From NCBI GenBank assembly GCA_030653545.1, contig JAURZE010000025.1:1-64000 (forward strand): DNA of 64,000 nt, read 5' to 3'. The notes beneath the pieces were generated by a model that searched no databases, was not told the DNA's origin, and worked only from the letters and a program-made list of their open reading frames with translations. Origin of the DNA: Nitrospira sp. (GTDB lineage Bacteria > Nitrospirota > Nitrospiria > Nitrospirales > Nitrospiraceae). The position numbers and the translations under genes were made by a program. This document shows, piece after piece, positions 34,254 to 42,387 of the stretch; the first letter of the stretch is position 1; each line of letters begins with the position of its first letter.

Positions 34254-36571
34254 GCCGGCGGTTCGGTGTGATGGGGCTCTGGACTCTGGCGATGGTCTGC
34301 GGACTGTGGCTGGCGGCGACGCAGGTGTCCGTGCATAGCGAGCTGGCCGACCTGTTGCCGGAAGGCACGACGGCGACCCAACGGTTGCTCCTCACGCAAG
34401 TGCGAACCGGCGTGGCAGGCCGGCTGATGCTTCTGGCCATCGAAGGTGGAGATCCGGATGATCTGGCTCAGGCCAGTCAAGAGTTCGGTACGCGACTTCG
34501 TGCGACCGGGCATTTCAACATCATCGGGAATGGCGCTCAGGCTCTGTCGAAACAGGATCAGGAGCTGCTGTTCCGGTCTCGCTATCTGTTGAGTCGGCAG
34601 GTGACTCCGGAGGCATTCTCGGTGGAATCCTTGCGTCAATCGCTGGAACAACGGCTTGACGACCTCCGTTCCCCCCTGGCATCCATGATTAAAGAGACGA
34701 TTCCAGGAGATCCGACGGGAGCTTTTCTGGGGATCCTCAAAGACTGGGCGGGGCAGGAGGGGCCGGCGAAACATCGCGGTGTCTGGATGTCGGAGGATCA
34801 TACGAAGGCCTTGCTGGTCGCGGAAACGAGAGCGACAGGGTTTGACGCTGATGCGCAGGCGACGATTCAGCAGGACATCCGCAAGACGTTCGAGGCGTTG
34901 CCGGGCCGTTCTGCGTCGCTTCGTGTGGTGATGAGCGGTCCCGGTGTGTTTGCCGTGGAGATCAAGCAGACCATCGAAGCGGAGATCTGGTGGCTCTCAA
35001 CCGCTGCGTCTACACTCGTCGTGCTCTTTCTCTATGCGAGCTATCGGTCGGTGACGTTGGTCCTGCTGAGCGTGATCCCGCTGTCGACCGGCATTGTCGC
35101 GGGCGTGTTGGCCGTCAATAGTTGGTTCGGCTTTATTCACGGTATCACGCTCGGTTTTGGCATCACCCTGCTGGGGATCGTCGACGATTACCCCATCCAC
35201 TTATTCAGCCATTTAAATGTGCGAGGCTCCGCGCCGGCTGTGATCCGGGCGATCTGGCCGACGATGCGCCTGGGTGTACTTACCACGGTGATCGGGTTTT
35301 CCTCCCTGCTCCTGTCCGGATTTCCTGCCTTGGCGCAGTTGGGCCTCTTTGCGGTGGTGGGACTCGTCACGGCGGCGCTGGTGACCCGGTATGTGCTATC
35401 GGTCTGTGTCCCGCCGGCGTTTATTCCACGGGATGTGCCGCAAAAGATCGTTCCGGCGGTGGCACAGCTCACCCGGGCCAAGTGGCTGGTGCCGGGGGCG
35501 GTCGTTCTTGCGACATTCATGCTGTTATGGTCTGATACACCTCTGTGGCAAACGGATCTTGCGAGTCTGAGTCCGGTGTCGGACGCCAGGAAGCGGCTGG
35601 ATGAGCAGCTCCGTCAGGACCTGGGCGCGCCGGATGTCCGGGATTTGCTCGTCATCGAAGGACCGACGGCTGAAGATGTGCTCCAACGCGGGGAAGCCGT
35701 GATATCTCAATTGGAACAACTGCGAACCGGCGAGATGGTGGCGGGCTACGACCTGGTTTCCTCATATCTGCCGAGCCGCCGCAGTCAGCAGGCCAGGCAG
35801 CAGGTTCTTCCTGAGCGGAGCGTGCTGGAACATAACCTCCAGACCGCGCTATCGGGGCTGCCGTTCGCACCCGGACTCTTTACTCCGTTTCTTGACGCGA
35901 TCGATGCTGCGCGGACACAACCGATGATCGACCGCGACACATTCAAAAGTACCGCCGTGGGAATGAAGCTGGGGTCATTGTTGATTGAGCAACAGGGCCA
36001 ATGGTCTGCCGTGGTGCCGCTACGGGGAGTGGCAGACAGGGCGCGCCTCGCCGAAATCGTGGCAGGCTGGCACGCTCCTGGAGTGGCCTACGTGGATCTC
36101 AAGGAGGAGTCCAACCTGTTGATGACGGCCTATCGCGATCGAACCCTTGCGATCGTGGCCTGGGGGCTGCTGGTGATTGCCGTCGTGCTGGCGGTCGGGC
36201 TGAAGTCGATCAGCGTGCTGCGGCCGGTCCTGTTACCCATGATGAGCGCACTGGTTGTGGTCGTCGCCCTCGTGAACGCGGCGGGCGAATCGCTCTCGCT
36301 TTTTCACGTCGCGACGTTTCTGCTCGTCATCGGGCTCGGCCTCGACTACGCGCTGTTTCTCAACCGGCCGGAGGGCACGGGCGAGGAGCGCGCACGCACC
36401 CTGTATGGTTTACTGGTTTGCAGCGCCACGACGATTCTCGTGTTCGGTGTGCTGGCCTGTTCGGCGATTCCGGTGCTGCACGCGATCGGCCTGACCGCTG
36501 CGATCGGATCGTTCTGCTGCCTGCTGTTTGCCGGGATGATGGCGGATGAGGGGGCTCATGCCGAGGCCTAA
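34250..36571 (+). CDS. MMPL/RND-family exporter (polyene locus)
   Basis: A 773-residue inner-membrane exporter. It has TM1 near residues 5-24, a periplasmic loop of about 220 residues, TM2-6 around 245-410, a seventh TM near 412-432, a second loop, and TM8-12 from about 635 to 765. The MMPL-type blocks ITLGFGITLLGIVDDYPIHL and FLLVIGLGLDYALFLNRPEG hold the Asp residues used for proton coupling. It should move the polyene or its lipid to the periplasm. The start overlaps the LolA-like stop. A duplicated KS fragment overlaps its 3' end. Confidence 0.9.
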   Translation: MSRRFGVMGLWTLAMVCGLWLAATQVSVHSELADLLPEGTTATQRLLLTQVRTGVAGRLMLLAIEGGDPDDLAQASQEFGTRLRATGHFNIIGNGAQALSKQDQELLFRSRYLLSRQVTPEAFSVESLRQSLEQRLDDLRSPLASMIKETIPGDPTGAFLGILKDWAGQEGPAKHRGVWMSEDHTKALLVAETRATGFDADAQATIQQDIRKTFEALPGRSASLRVVMSGPGVFAVEIKQTIEAEIWWLSTAASTLVVLFLYASYRSVTLVLLSVIPLSTGIVAGVLAVNSWFGFIHGITLGFGITLLGIVDDYPIHLFSHLNVRGSAPAVIRAIWPTMRLGVLTTVIGFSSLLLSGFPALAQLGLFAVVGLVTAALVTRYVLSVCVPPAFIPRDVPQKIVPAVAQLTRAKWLVPGAVVLATFMLLWSDTPLWQTDLASLSPVSDARKRLDEQLRQDLGAPDVRDLLVIEGPTAEDVLQRGEAVISQLEQLRTGEMVAGYDLVSSYLPSRRSQQARQQVLPERSVLEHNLQTALSGLPFAPGLFTPFLDAIDAARTQPMIDRDTFKSTAVGMKLGSLLIEQQGQWSAVVPLRGVADRARLAEIVAGWHAPGVAYVDLKEESNLLMTAYRDRTLAIVAWGLLVIAVVLAVGLKSISVLRPVLLPMMSALVVVVALVNAAGESLSLFHVATFLLVIGLGLDYALFLNRPEGTGEERARTLYGLLVCSATTILVFGVLACSAIPVLHAIGLTAAIGSFCCLLFAGMMADEGAHAEA

Positions 36572-36698
36572 ACGACCGATGACACCGTTGACGCTCTCGG
36601 CCTACACGCTGGTCACGGCGAATGCTTGTTGCAGGATCGACGTGGTCGCTACCGCCGGCCTGGATTGTTGTGGCGAACGAGGGCAACCCAATGCCTAA
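36558..36698 (+). pseudogene. Truncated duplicate of the ketosynthase 5' end
   Basis: ATG 36558 overlaps the end of the exporter gene and opens 46 codons. The first part (KRPMTPLTLSAYTLVTAN) equals the N-terminus of the full ketosynthase, then the frame diverges to a Cys-rich tail and ends at TAA 36696-36698, just inside the full gene. This looks like the original coupled start, separated from the rest of the gene by a duplication. Confidence 0.75.
36566..36624 (+). repeat. 59-nt direct repeat, copy 1 (ketosynthase 5' end)
   Basis: This stretch matches 36693-36751 at 57 of 59 positions; the mismatches are in the codons around CTGGTC versus CTCGTG. The copies start 127 nt apart. Confidence 0.9.
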
Positions 36699-37902
36699 AC
36701 GACCGATGACACCGTTGACGCTCTCGGCCTACACGCTCGTGACGGCGAATGGGCGCGGAGTGGGCGCCGTGTCTCAGGCCTTGCGCGGGCGCCGTTCGGG
36801 GCTGACGCCGTGCGATTTCGAAGATGTGCTGCTCAAGACCTACATCGGGCGAGTCGCGGGGCTTGAAGAGTTTTCGCTCGGCCATGACTTAGAGCCCTTC
36901 GATTGCCGGAACAATCGACTAGCCTGGTTGGGGCTCCAGCAGGACGGATTTATGGTCGCGGTGGCAGAAGCGAAACAGCGGTATGGTGCCGATCGGATCG
37001 CCGTGGTGATGGGCACCAGCACCTCGGGTATTCTGGAAACCGAGCATGCGTACCGGAATCGCGATCCACTGACCGGTTCGTTGCCGCCCTGGTACACCTC
37101 ACGCTATCGCTATACGCACAACATGTTTTCGTTGGGTCATTTCGTGCGGGCCTGCGTGGGTCTGCAGGGGCCGGCCATGGTCATCTCGACGGCCTGTTCG
37201 TCGAGCGCCAAAGTGTTTGCGACGGCTGCGCGCTTTTTGCAGGCCGGTCTCTGCGATGCGGCCATTGTCGGAGGCGTGGATAGTCTGTGCCACACGACAT
37301 TGTACGGTTTTTCCGCTCTGCAACTGCTCTCGACGAGCCCCTGCCGGCCCTGCGACGAAGATCGCGACGGGCTCTCGCTGGGCGAAGCGGCGGGGTATGT
37401 GCTCCTCGAATCGAGCGAGCGGGTGGGCCGGAAGGGAGCCATCGCATTGCTGGGGTACGGCGAAAGCTCCGACGGGTATCACATGTCGCATCCTCATCCG
37501 GAAGGCGCCGGTGCGATTCGCGCCATTCGCCAGTCGCTGGATCGGGCCGGCCTGCAGCCGCCAAACATCGACTATATCAACCTGCATGGAACGGCGACTC
37601 GAGCCAACGATTCGGTCGAGGACAAAGCGGTGTACTCCATTTTTGGTGATGGGCCGGCCTGCAGTTCGACGAAAGGCTGGACCGGACACACGTTAGGGGC
37701 GGCAGGAGTCACGGAGGCCGTCATCGCGACTCTGTGTCTGAAGCAGGGATTCATCCCCGGCACGCTCAATTGCGAACGGGTCGATCCGACGTTGCGCAGC
37801 CGCATTCTCCGTGAGAACGAGGACCGGCCGATCAGGCGTGTGGTGAGCAATATTTTCGGATTCGGCGGCAATAACTGCAGTCTCGTGTTGGGAGCGCTGT
37901 GA
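36691..37902 (+). CDS. Beta-ketoacyl-ACP synthase, FabF-like (polyene locus)
   Basis: A 403-residue condensing enzyme. The active-site Cys is in ISTACSSSAKVF (about residue 168) and the two His are in NLHGTATRAND (about 298) and KGWTGHTLGAAG (about 333), so it should be catalytically competent. It would extend the aryl starter with malonyl-ACP. The ATG at 36691 is preceded by GAGGGC. The frame stays open upstream to 36622 without better starts. Its 5' end is duplicated at 36566-36624, so the usual overlap with the exporter gene has been lost here. The stop overlaps the next start (TGATG). Confidence 0.9.
   Translation: MPKRPMTPLTLSAYTLVTANGRGVGAVSQALRGRRSGLTPCDFEDVLLKTYIGRVAGLEEFSLGHDLEPFDCRNNRLAWLGLQQDGFMVAVAEAKQRYGADRIAVVMGTSTSGILETEHAYRNRDPLTGSLPPWYTSRYRYTHNMFSLGHFVRACVGLQGPAMVISTACSSSAKVFATAARFLQAGLCDAAIVGGVDSLCHTTLYGFSALQLLSTSPCRPCDEDRDGLSLGEAAGYVLLESSERVGRKGAIALLGYGESSDGYHMSHPHPEGAGAIRAIRQSLDRAGLQPPNIDYINLHGTATRANDSVEDKAVYSIFGDGPACSSTKGWTGHTLGAAGVTEAVIATLCLKQGFIPGTLNCERVDPTLRSRILRENEDRPIRRVVSNIFGFGGNNCSLVLGAL
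36693..36751 (+). repeat. 59-nt direct repeat, copy 2
   Basis: This is the copy inside the intact ketosynthase gene, 57/59 identical to 36566-36624. The 68 nt between the copies resemble neither gene and start CTTGTTGCAGGAT, a 13-mer also found (reverse complement) at the right edge of repeat R2 near 39994. Confidence 0.9.
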
Positions 37903-38702
37903 TGCAGGTTGGAATTCTCGGCGTAGGACTGCTTGCGGCAGGCCTCGATGGCTGGGTGACCGGGCGCGAGGTGTTGGCCGGTAAGCGGCCGTTTGATCCG
38001 CGTACGTTGCCGGACCCGGATGCCTCGCTGCTGCCTGCGAACGAGCGGCGGCGGAGCAGCGATTGTGTTCGGTGGGCCGTGCAGGTGGCGCAGGAAGCTA
38101 TGGCTCAATCCGGGCTCGATCCTCAGGAGGTTGCGACCGTCTTTGCGTCTTCCGGCGGAGAGATGGAGGTGCTGGATAAGCTATGCCGGGCGCTGGCAAC
38201 CACCGAGCGGGTGGTCTCGCCGACGCTGTTTCATCAGTCCGTGCACAATACGGCGGCGGGCTATTGGGGCATTGCGACGAGTTGCCAGCAGTCCTCGACG
38301 GCCTTGTCCTGTTATGACGACTCCTGCGCGGCCGGGCTGTTGGAGGCCGTTACTTATGCCTGCGTCGAAGAGTGCCCCGTTCTCTTTGTCGTCTACGATC
38401 TGCCGGCTCCGGCACCGCTCAGCGGCGCCCGGCCGATCGCCTCAGCCTTTGCTGCGGCCCTGGTGCTCACGCCTTCAGTGAGTCAGGCACTCGCGATCGC
38501 CGATGTGACGTTGACGGCCGCCGCCGGTCGTGACGTGAGCCACGCGTTCAGTCAGGAATTCGAACGGCTCAGGCTCGATAATCCGGCTGCCCGGTTGTTG
38601 CCGGTGCTGCAGGCGCTCGCCATGGAGCGCCGCGCCACGATCAATCTGAACCTGTTGGACGATCAACGGCTGATCGTAGAGGTTAAGTCCTGCCGCCACT
38701 GA
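37902..38702 (+). CDS. KS-like chain-length factor (ApeC type)
   Basis: A 266-residue short thiolase-fold protein, much shorter than a full ketosynthase. The central block HQSVHNTAAGYWGIATSCQQ (about residues 104-123) matches the small beta-ketoacyl-synthase family used as chain-length partner in aryl-polyene loci; a Cys is present in TSCQQ. It probably forms a heterodimer with the preceding ketosynthase and sets the number of extension rounds. ATG 37902 shares its A with the upstream TGA. Confidence 0.85.
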   Translation: MQVGILGVGLLAAGLDGWVTGREVLAGKRPFDPRTLPDPDASLLPANERRRSSDCVRWAVQVAQEAMAQSGLDPQEVATVFASSGGEMEVLDKLCRALATTERVVSPTLFHQSVHNTAAGYWGIATSCQQSSTALSCYDDSCAAGLLEAVTYACVEECPVLFVVYDLPAPAPLSGARPIASAFAAALVLTPSVSQALAIADVTLTAAAGRDVSHAFSQEFERLRLDNPAARLLPVLQALAMERRATINLNLLDDQRLIVEVKSCRH

Positions 38703-39130
38703 CGAAAGACGAGATCGGTCGGCTGCTCCCGCATGGCGGGTCCATGTGCCTGCTCGATACGGTGGAGGCCTGGGACGAGACGACGATCCGCTGCCGGACG
38801 GCCACGCACCGGGACCCGAACCATCCGCTCCGCCACCATGGTCGCCTCTCGGTGTCGGTCGGACTGGAGTATGCCGCCCAAGCCATGGGTGTGCATGTGG
38901 GGCTGCTCGATCGTGGTCGTCAGACGGAAGGGCGGATCGGCTATGTCGGAAGCGTCCGGGACGTCACCTTCGACGTCGATCGGCTCGATGATACGGTGGT
39001 CGATCTCATTATAGAAGCGGCGCGGCTGGCTGAGGGGGATCAGAGCTATATGTATCGGTTCACCGTCGCGCTCGGAGATCGAACCGTCATCGAGGGGCGC
39101 GCGTCGATCTTTATCAAGGCGGTGGCATGA
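38690..39130 (+). CDS. Hotdog-fold dehydratase, ApeP/XanG-like, probable CTG start
   Basis: A 146-residue hotdog dehydratase. The frame is open from 38687, and the conserved motif DEIGRLLPHGGSMCLLDTVE lies partly upstream of the first ATG (38744). Family members have this LLPH..xMCLLD block at their N-terminus, so translation must begin earlier. CTG 38690 is preceded by AGAGG at 7 nt and overlaps the upstream stop; no ATG, GTG or TTG is available in frame. Later blocks are GLEYAAQAMGVHVGLL and VEGRASIFIK-type ending. It partners ApeI in removing water from 3-hydroxyacyl-ACP. ATGA joins it to the reductase gene. Confidence 0.8.
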   Translation: MPPLTKDEIGRLLPHGGSMCLLDTVEAWDETTIRCRTATHRDPNHPLRHHGRLSVSVGLEYAAQAMGVHVGLLDRGRQTEGRIGYVGSVRDVTFDVDRLDDTVVDLIIEAARLAEGDQSYMYRFTVALGDRTVIEGRASIFIKAVA

Positions 39131-39855
39131 TGGCACAGAAGCGCGCATTGGTCACGGGAGGCAGCGGCGACATCGGTGCCGCGATCTGCGAGAGGCTCGC
39201 CGCGGACGGTTATGCGGTCATCGTGCATGCGTATCGGCACAGCGGATCGGCGAAGCAGGTGGCAGAGAAGATCACGGCCGGAGGAGGGGCGGCGACGGTG
39301 GCGACCTTCGACATTGTCGATGGTGCCGCCACAGGACAGGCGCTGCAGGTCCTGCTTGCCGACGGGCCGATCCAGGTGATCGTCAATAACGCAGGCATTC
39401 ATGACGATGCTCCGATGGCCGGGATGACGGAAGCGCAGTGGAGGAAGGTTGTCGATCTGTCGTTGAACGGATTCTTCCACGTCACTCAACCGTTGTTGCT
39501 GCCGATGGTCGGCACCCGTTGGGGTCGGATCGTCTCGATCTCGTCACTGGCCGGAGTAACCGGGAATCGCGGACAGACGAATTATGCGGCGGCCAAGGCC
39601 GGTCTCCACGGAGCCAGCAAGTCGCTGGCGATCGAACTCGCGTCGCGCGGCATCACGGTCAATGTTGTCGCGCCCGGCTTGATCGAGTCGTCGGCGACGC
39701 GACAGTCATTCAAGCCAGAGCAGGTCGATGCGATGGTGCCGATGAAGCGAGTGGGGACGCCGGAAGAAGTCGCGGCGCTCGTCTCGTTCCTGGCGTCCGA
39801 ACAGGCGGGGTATATCACCGGCCAGATCATTGGCATCAACGGAGGCATGGCGTGA
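39127..39855 (+). CDS. fabG: 3-ketoacyl-ACP reductase (FabG-like, ApeQ role)
   Basis: A 242-residue short-chain dehydrogenase. NADPH-binding motif TGGSGDIGAAI is at residues 10-20, NNAGIHDD near 87-94, the catalytic Ser in IVSISSLAG and the Tyr/Lys pair in TNYAAAKAG. The ending SEQAGYITGQIIGINGG is typical FabG. It reduces 3-ketoacyl-ACP in each polyene extension cycle. It is the last coupled gene of the main operon; repeat R2 follows within 6 nt. Confidence 0.92.
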   Translation: MMAQKRALVTGGSGDIGAAICERLAADGYAVIVHAYRHSGSAKQVAEKITAGGGAATVATFDIVDGAATGQALQVLLADGPIQVIVNNAGIHDDAPMAGMTEAQWRKVVDLSLNGFFHVTQPLLLPMVGTRWGRIVSISSLAGVTGNRGQTNYAAAKAGLHGASKSLAIELASRGITVNVVAPGLIESSATRQSFKPEQVDAMVPMKRVGTPEEVAALVSFLASEQAGYITGQIIGINGGMA

Positions 39856-39860
39856 AAAGC

Positions 39861-39996
39861 AGGATGTTGAAAAAGGCCTCCGGCTTCGTTCTCGCGTCGT
39901 TCAGACCCTCAACGTACTGCGGCCTTGCCTGCGGAACGGCGCGTCTCGGCGCGCCGGGGTTGGGCGGGTGAGACAGTGACCTTTTTGACCATCCTG
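39861..39996. repeat. Dispersed intergenic repeat, copy R2
   Basis: The element starts AGGATGTTGAAAAAGG and ends CCTTTTTGACCATCCT; the two ends are imperfect inverted repeats (mismatches in the middle). Internal landmarks CTTCGTTCTCGCGTCGTTC and CCTCAACGTAC match R1 (23926-24087). It has no ORF of its own and could fold into a long hairpin. It sits between the main polyene operon and the glycosyltransferase. Confidence 0.6.
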
Positions 39997-40036
39997 CAAC
40001 AAGACCAGTTAGGCAACTACGCTTGTGATAGGCACA

Positions 40037-40879
40037 ATGATGGTAGGACATCTCTTGGTGACTGAGCAGCATTCTGAGCTACACGATAGTGCCCAATCCT
40101 ACTGGGTCGTGATTCCGGCCTACAACGAAGCGGCGACGGTTCGTGATGTGGCCCTGCGTGCCAGACAGCAGTGCGCCAATGTGATTGTGGTGGATGACGG
40201 TTCGACCGATGGGACTGATAAGGCTCTTATGGGGCTGGACGTTACGGTTCTACGCAACGAAGAGAATCTCGGGAAAGCCGGCAGTCTCTGGAAGGGATTT
40301 CAGCACGCTCTCGCGCAGGGAGCGGCCGGCGTCATCACGCTGGATGCCGACGGGCAGCATGCCCCCGAAGAAATTCCGTTGTTTCTAGCGGCCGCGGCTC
40401 AGGACTCGAGCCTGTTCTTGCTCGGTGCCAGGCGGCGGGATCAGCGAAGGGCATGGTTCTGGCGGTATTTTGCCAATCGAGTGGCTGATTTCTGGATCGG
40501 ATGGGCGGCTGGATTCCCGGTCGAGGATAGTCAGTCAGGGTTTCGGCTCTATCCCACGGTGGTGCTTCAAGGGGTTGCGGTTCCCTACGATCGTGCGCGG
40601 AGTTTCGTGTTTGAGAGTGAGATTTTGATCGAGGCCGTCCAAAGAGGATTCTCTTGCCGGTCGGTGCCAGTGACGGTCTTGTCCCGCTCGGGACCTCGTC
40701 CCAGCCATTTCCGTCCGCTGGATGACATCGCCGGTATTACTCGGATGGTGGCCTGGAAAATATTGTCACGCGGTTTCAATCCGAGTGGCTTGTGGCGCGT
40801 GTTGAGGCGGGCCGAGCCGCTTTCGGATCCGGATCGAGTCTTGCGGGCGCCTCATGACCAGAAGACGGAACGTAGGTGA
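40037..40879 (+). CDS. GT2-family glycosyltransferase (DPM1/DPG-synthase-like)
   Basis: A 280-residue GT-A enzyme. The nucleotide-binding start VVIPAYNEAATVRD, the VIVVDDGSTDGT acidic motif and DADGQH (DxD-type) are in order, followed by VEDSQSGFRLY. There is no C-terminal membrane domain, only a short hydrophobic patch. In aryl-polyene loci a GT2 enzyme often glycosylates the lipid or head group; this is the expected role. ATG 40037/40040 and GTG 40025 are possible starts; none has a strong ribosome site. Repeat R2 separates it from the main operon. Confidence 0.85.
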   Translation: MMVGHLLVTEQHSELHDSAQSYWVVIPAYNEAATVRDVALRARQQCANVIVVDDGSTDGTDKALMGLDVTVLRNEENLGKAGSLWKGFQHALAQGAAGVITLDADGQHAPEEIPLFLAAAAQDSSLFLLGARRRDQRRAWFWRYFANRVADFWIGWAAGFPVEDSQSGFRLYPTVVLQGVAVPYDRARSFVFESEILIEAVQRGFSCRSVPVTVLSRSGPRPSHFRPLDDIAGITRMVAWKILSRGFNPSGLWRVLRRAEPLSDPDRVLRAPHDQKTERR

Positions 40880-40934
40880 GGACTTCGGTCGAGGCGTCCT
40901 CTGCCGTATTTCCTCGGCAGAGGACGGAACGATC

Positions 40935-41345
40935 TTACATACCGACTGCGGTCAAGCGTACCCGGATTTCATTATCCAACCGCTGAATCCAACCCGTGTA
41001 GTTTTCATGGATGGTGTGCTTGTCGGCGTTGTACTTCAGATTGGTGCTGTCTTTATACAGAATGCTGTAGTTCTTCGATGAGAAGGGAATCGTCACGATT
41101 GCTGTATGGCTTCTCACGTTGAGCGTCCCGACGATCTCTCCCGGCTTGGCTACGGCCATCACCCACCCAAGCTTCACGCCCGCTTCGATGATCGCTTTCT
41201 GGACCTGGTCTTGCGATGCGTCTTTCCCCGTGGCTGTTTGTACGGCAGCTTCTTTGACCTCATAGACCTGACCGCCGCCTCGGCAACCCACTGCAACGAC
41301 CATGGCTAAGCAAACCACCACAACTCCGGATCGCAGTCTTTTCAT
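40935..41345 (-). CDS. Small lipoprotein at the end of the minus-strand arm
   Basis: A 136-residue protein with lipobox VAVGC (Cys near residue 21). The mature part has alternating strands (VGTLNVRSHTAIVTIPFSS, YSILYKDSTNLKYNADKHTI) and ends with a charged helix. No named family is recognised. AGGAGGGGGA precedes ATG 41345. It lies 18 nt after the deacetylase stop on the same strand, so it may be co-transcribed with the chorismatase/halogenase arm. Confidence 0.75.
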   Translation of the reverse strand: MKRLRSGVVVVCLAMVVAVGCRGGGQVYEVKEAAVQTATGKDASQDQVQKAIIEAGVKLGWVMAVAKPGEIVGTLNVRSHTAIVTIPFSSKNYSILYKDSTNLKYNADKHTIHENYTGWIQRLDNEIRVRLTAVGM

Positions 41346-41363
41346 CGCTCCCCCTCCTATTGA

Positions 41364-42314
41364 TTAGAACTGCTCTGGTTGAAATCTTCCTGCTCTTCTT
41401 ACCCCACTGGTCCTCACGTCAAGGTGTCGCGTTGCGGTATCGGTCATGCGGGCCGGCGTATATCCGATCTCAAGGATATGATCGAATAACTGGTTCACCA
41501 GAACCAAGTTCTCCGGCCGCATCCGGTTCTGATTCCATTTGGACATGGAGCGGGGAAAAGCTTGTTCGGTGGCCAGCACGAATTCGCCGGGGTGGCAGTA
41601 AAAGACGAGGTGGCGTGAGCGTGCTCCGATCCATCGGATCATGCGCTGGAACTTGCTGAGGCCGACCGTGCGCAGGGTGGCCAGATTGACCGGAAACAGA
41701 CAAGACGATGGCGGCATTTCCACGATGCTGCTGTCGCCGTGATGATTCAGATTGCTGCGTGACGGGCGGTAAGGGTCCCTGGGCGCGCTGAAATATTTGA
41801 GATAGTGGACACGGCCGAGTCCCATGTCGAATCGCCTGGCGGGAACGGAGGAGTCGTAGTGATAGCCTTCTTCCTCGAGGACCCGGAGCGTGGTTTCGCC
41901 GATCCACAGATTCGGCGCCCGGAACACGACCGGCCTGACGCCGGCCGCTTTCTCCACGGCATCCGTTGCCCGCCGGATCCATTGCCGCTGTTGCTCGTAG
42001 GACGCGATACGGAAGTCCTCATCCTCTTCCAGCCCCCCGTGCGCCCAGCCGTGGGTGCCGAGCTGGTGCCCGCGGTGGAGGCATTCGCGGACGAGCTCCG
42101 GATAGGCTTCGGCAAATCGGCCGGCAAAGAAGATCGTCGCTTTGATGCGGAAGCGGTCGCAACAGTCCAGGAGTGCCGCCAGCCCGACATGCGAACCGGG
42201 GACCCAGTCGCAATCGATGGTGAAGTAGAACTGCTTGCCCGGCTTTGCGGTCCGTCCGGCCTCCTGTCCGTTGATCGGCAGGGCGGCTCGCCGGGATGGT
42301 TCCGTACAGCCCAT
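41364..42314 (-). CDS. Polysaccharide deacetylase (NodB fold)
   Basis: A 316-residue NodB-type enzyme with no signal peptide. The metal-binding motif 1 is YFTIDCDW (DxD), motif 2 is HQLGTHGWAHGG (HxxxH-type), then VVFRAPNLWIGE (motif 3), and a C-terminal His in VFYCHPGEF. These are the residues for a metal-dependent de-N-acetylase. The substrate is unknown; next to a polyene/glycolipid locus it may act on a sugar placed by the GT2 enzyme. It lies 73 nt after the chorismatase gene on the same strand. Confidence 0.85.
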   Translation of the reverse strand: MGCTEPSRRAALPINGQEAGRTAKPGKQFYFTIDCDWVPGSHVGLAALLDCCDRFRIKATIFFAGRFAEAYPELVRECLHRGHQLGTHGWAHGGLEEDEDFRIASYEQQRQWIRRATDAVEKAAGVRPVVFRAPNLWIGETTLRVLEEEGYHYDSSVPARRFDMGLGRVHYLKYFSAPRDPYRPSRSNLNHHGDSSIVEMPPSSCLFPVNLATLRTVGLSKFQRMIRWIGARSRHLVFYCHPGEFVLATEQAFPRSMSKWNQNRMRPENLVLVNQLFDHILEIGYTPARMTDTATRHLDVRTSGVRRAGRFQPEQF

Positions 42315-42387
42315 TACAGACCTGTCCGGGGTGTGGTGAGTGCGCGGATGTCAGGCTGTGAGGATTGGCATGGAGACATGGCGTGAC

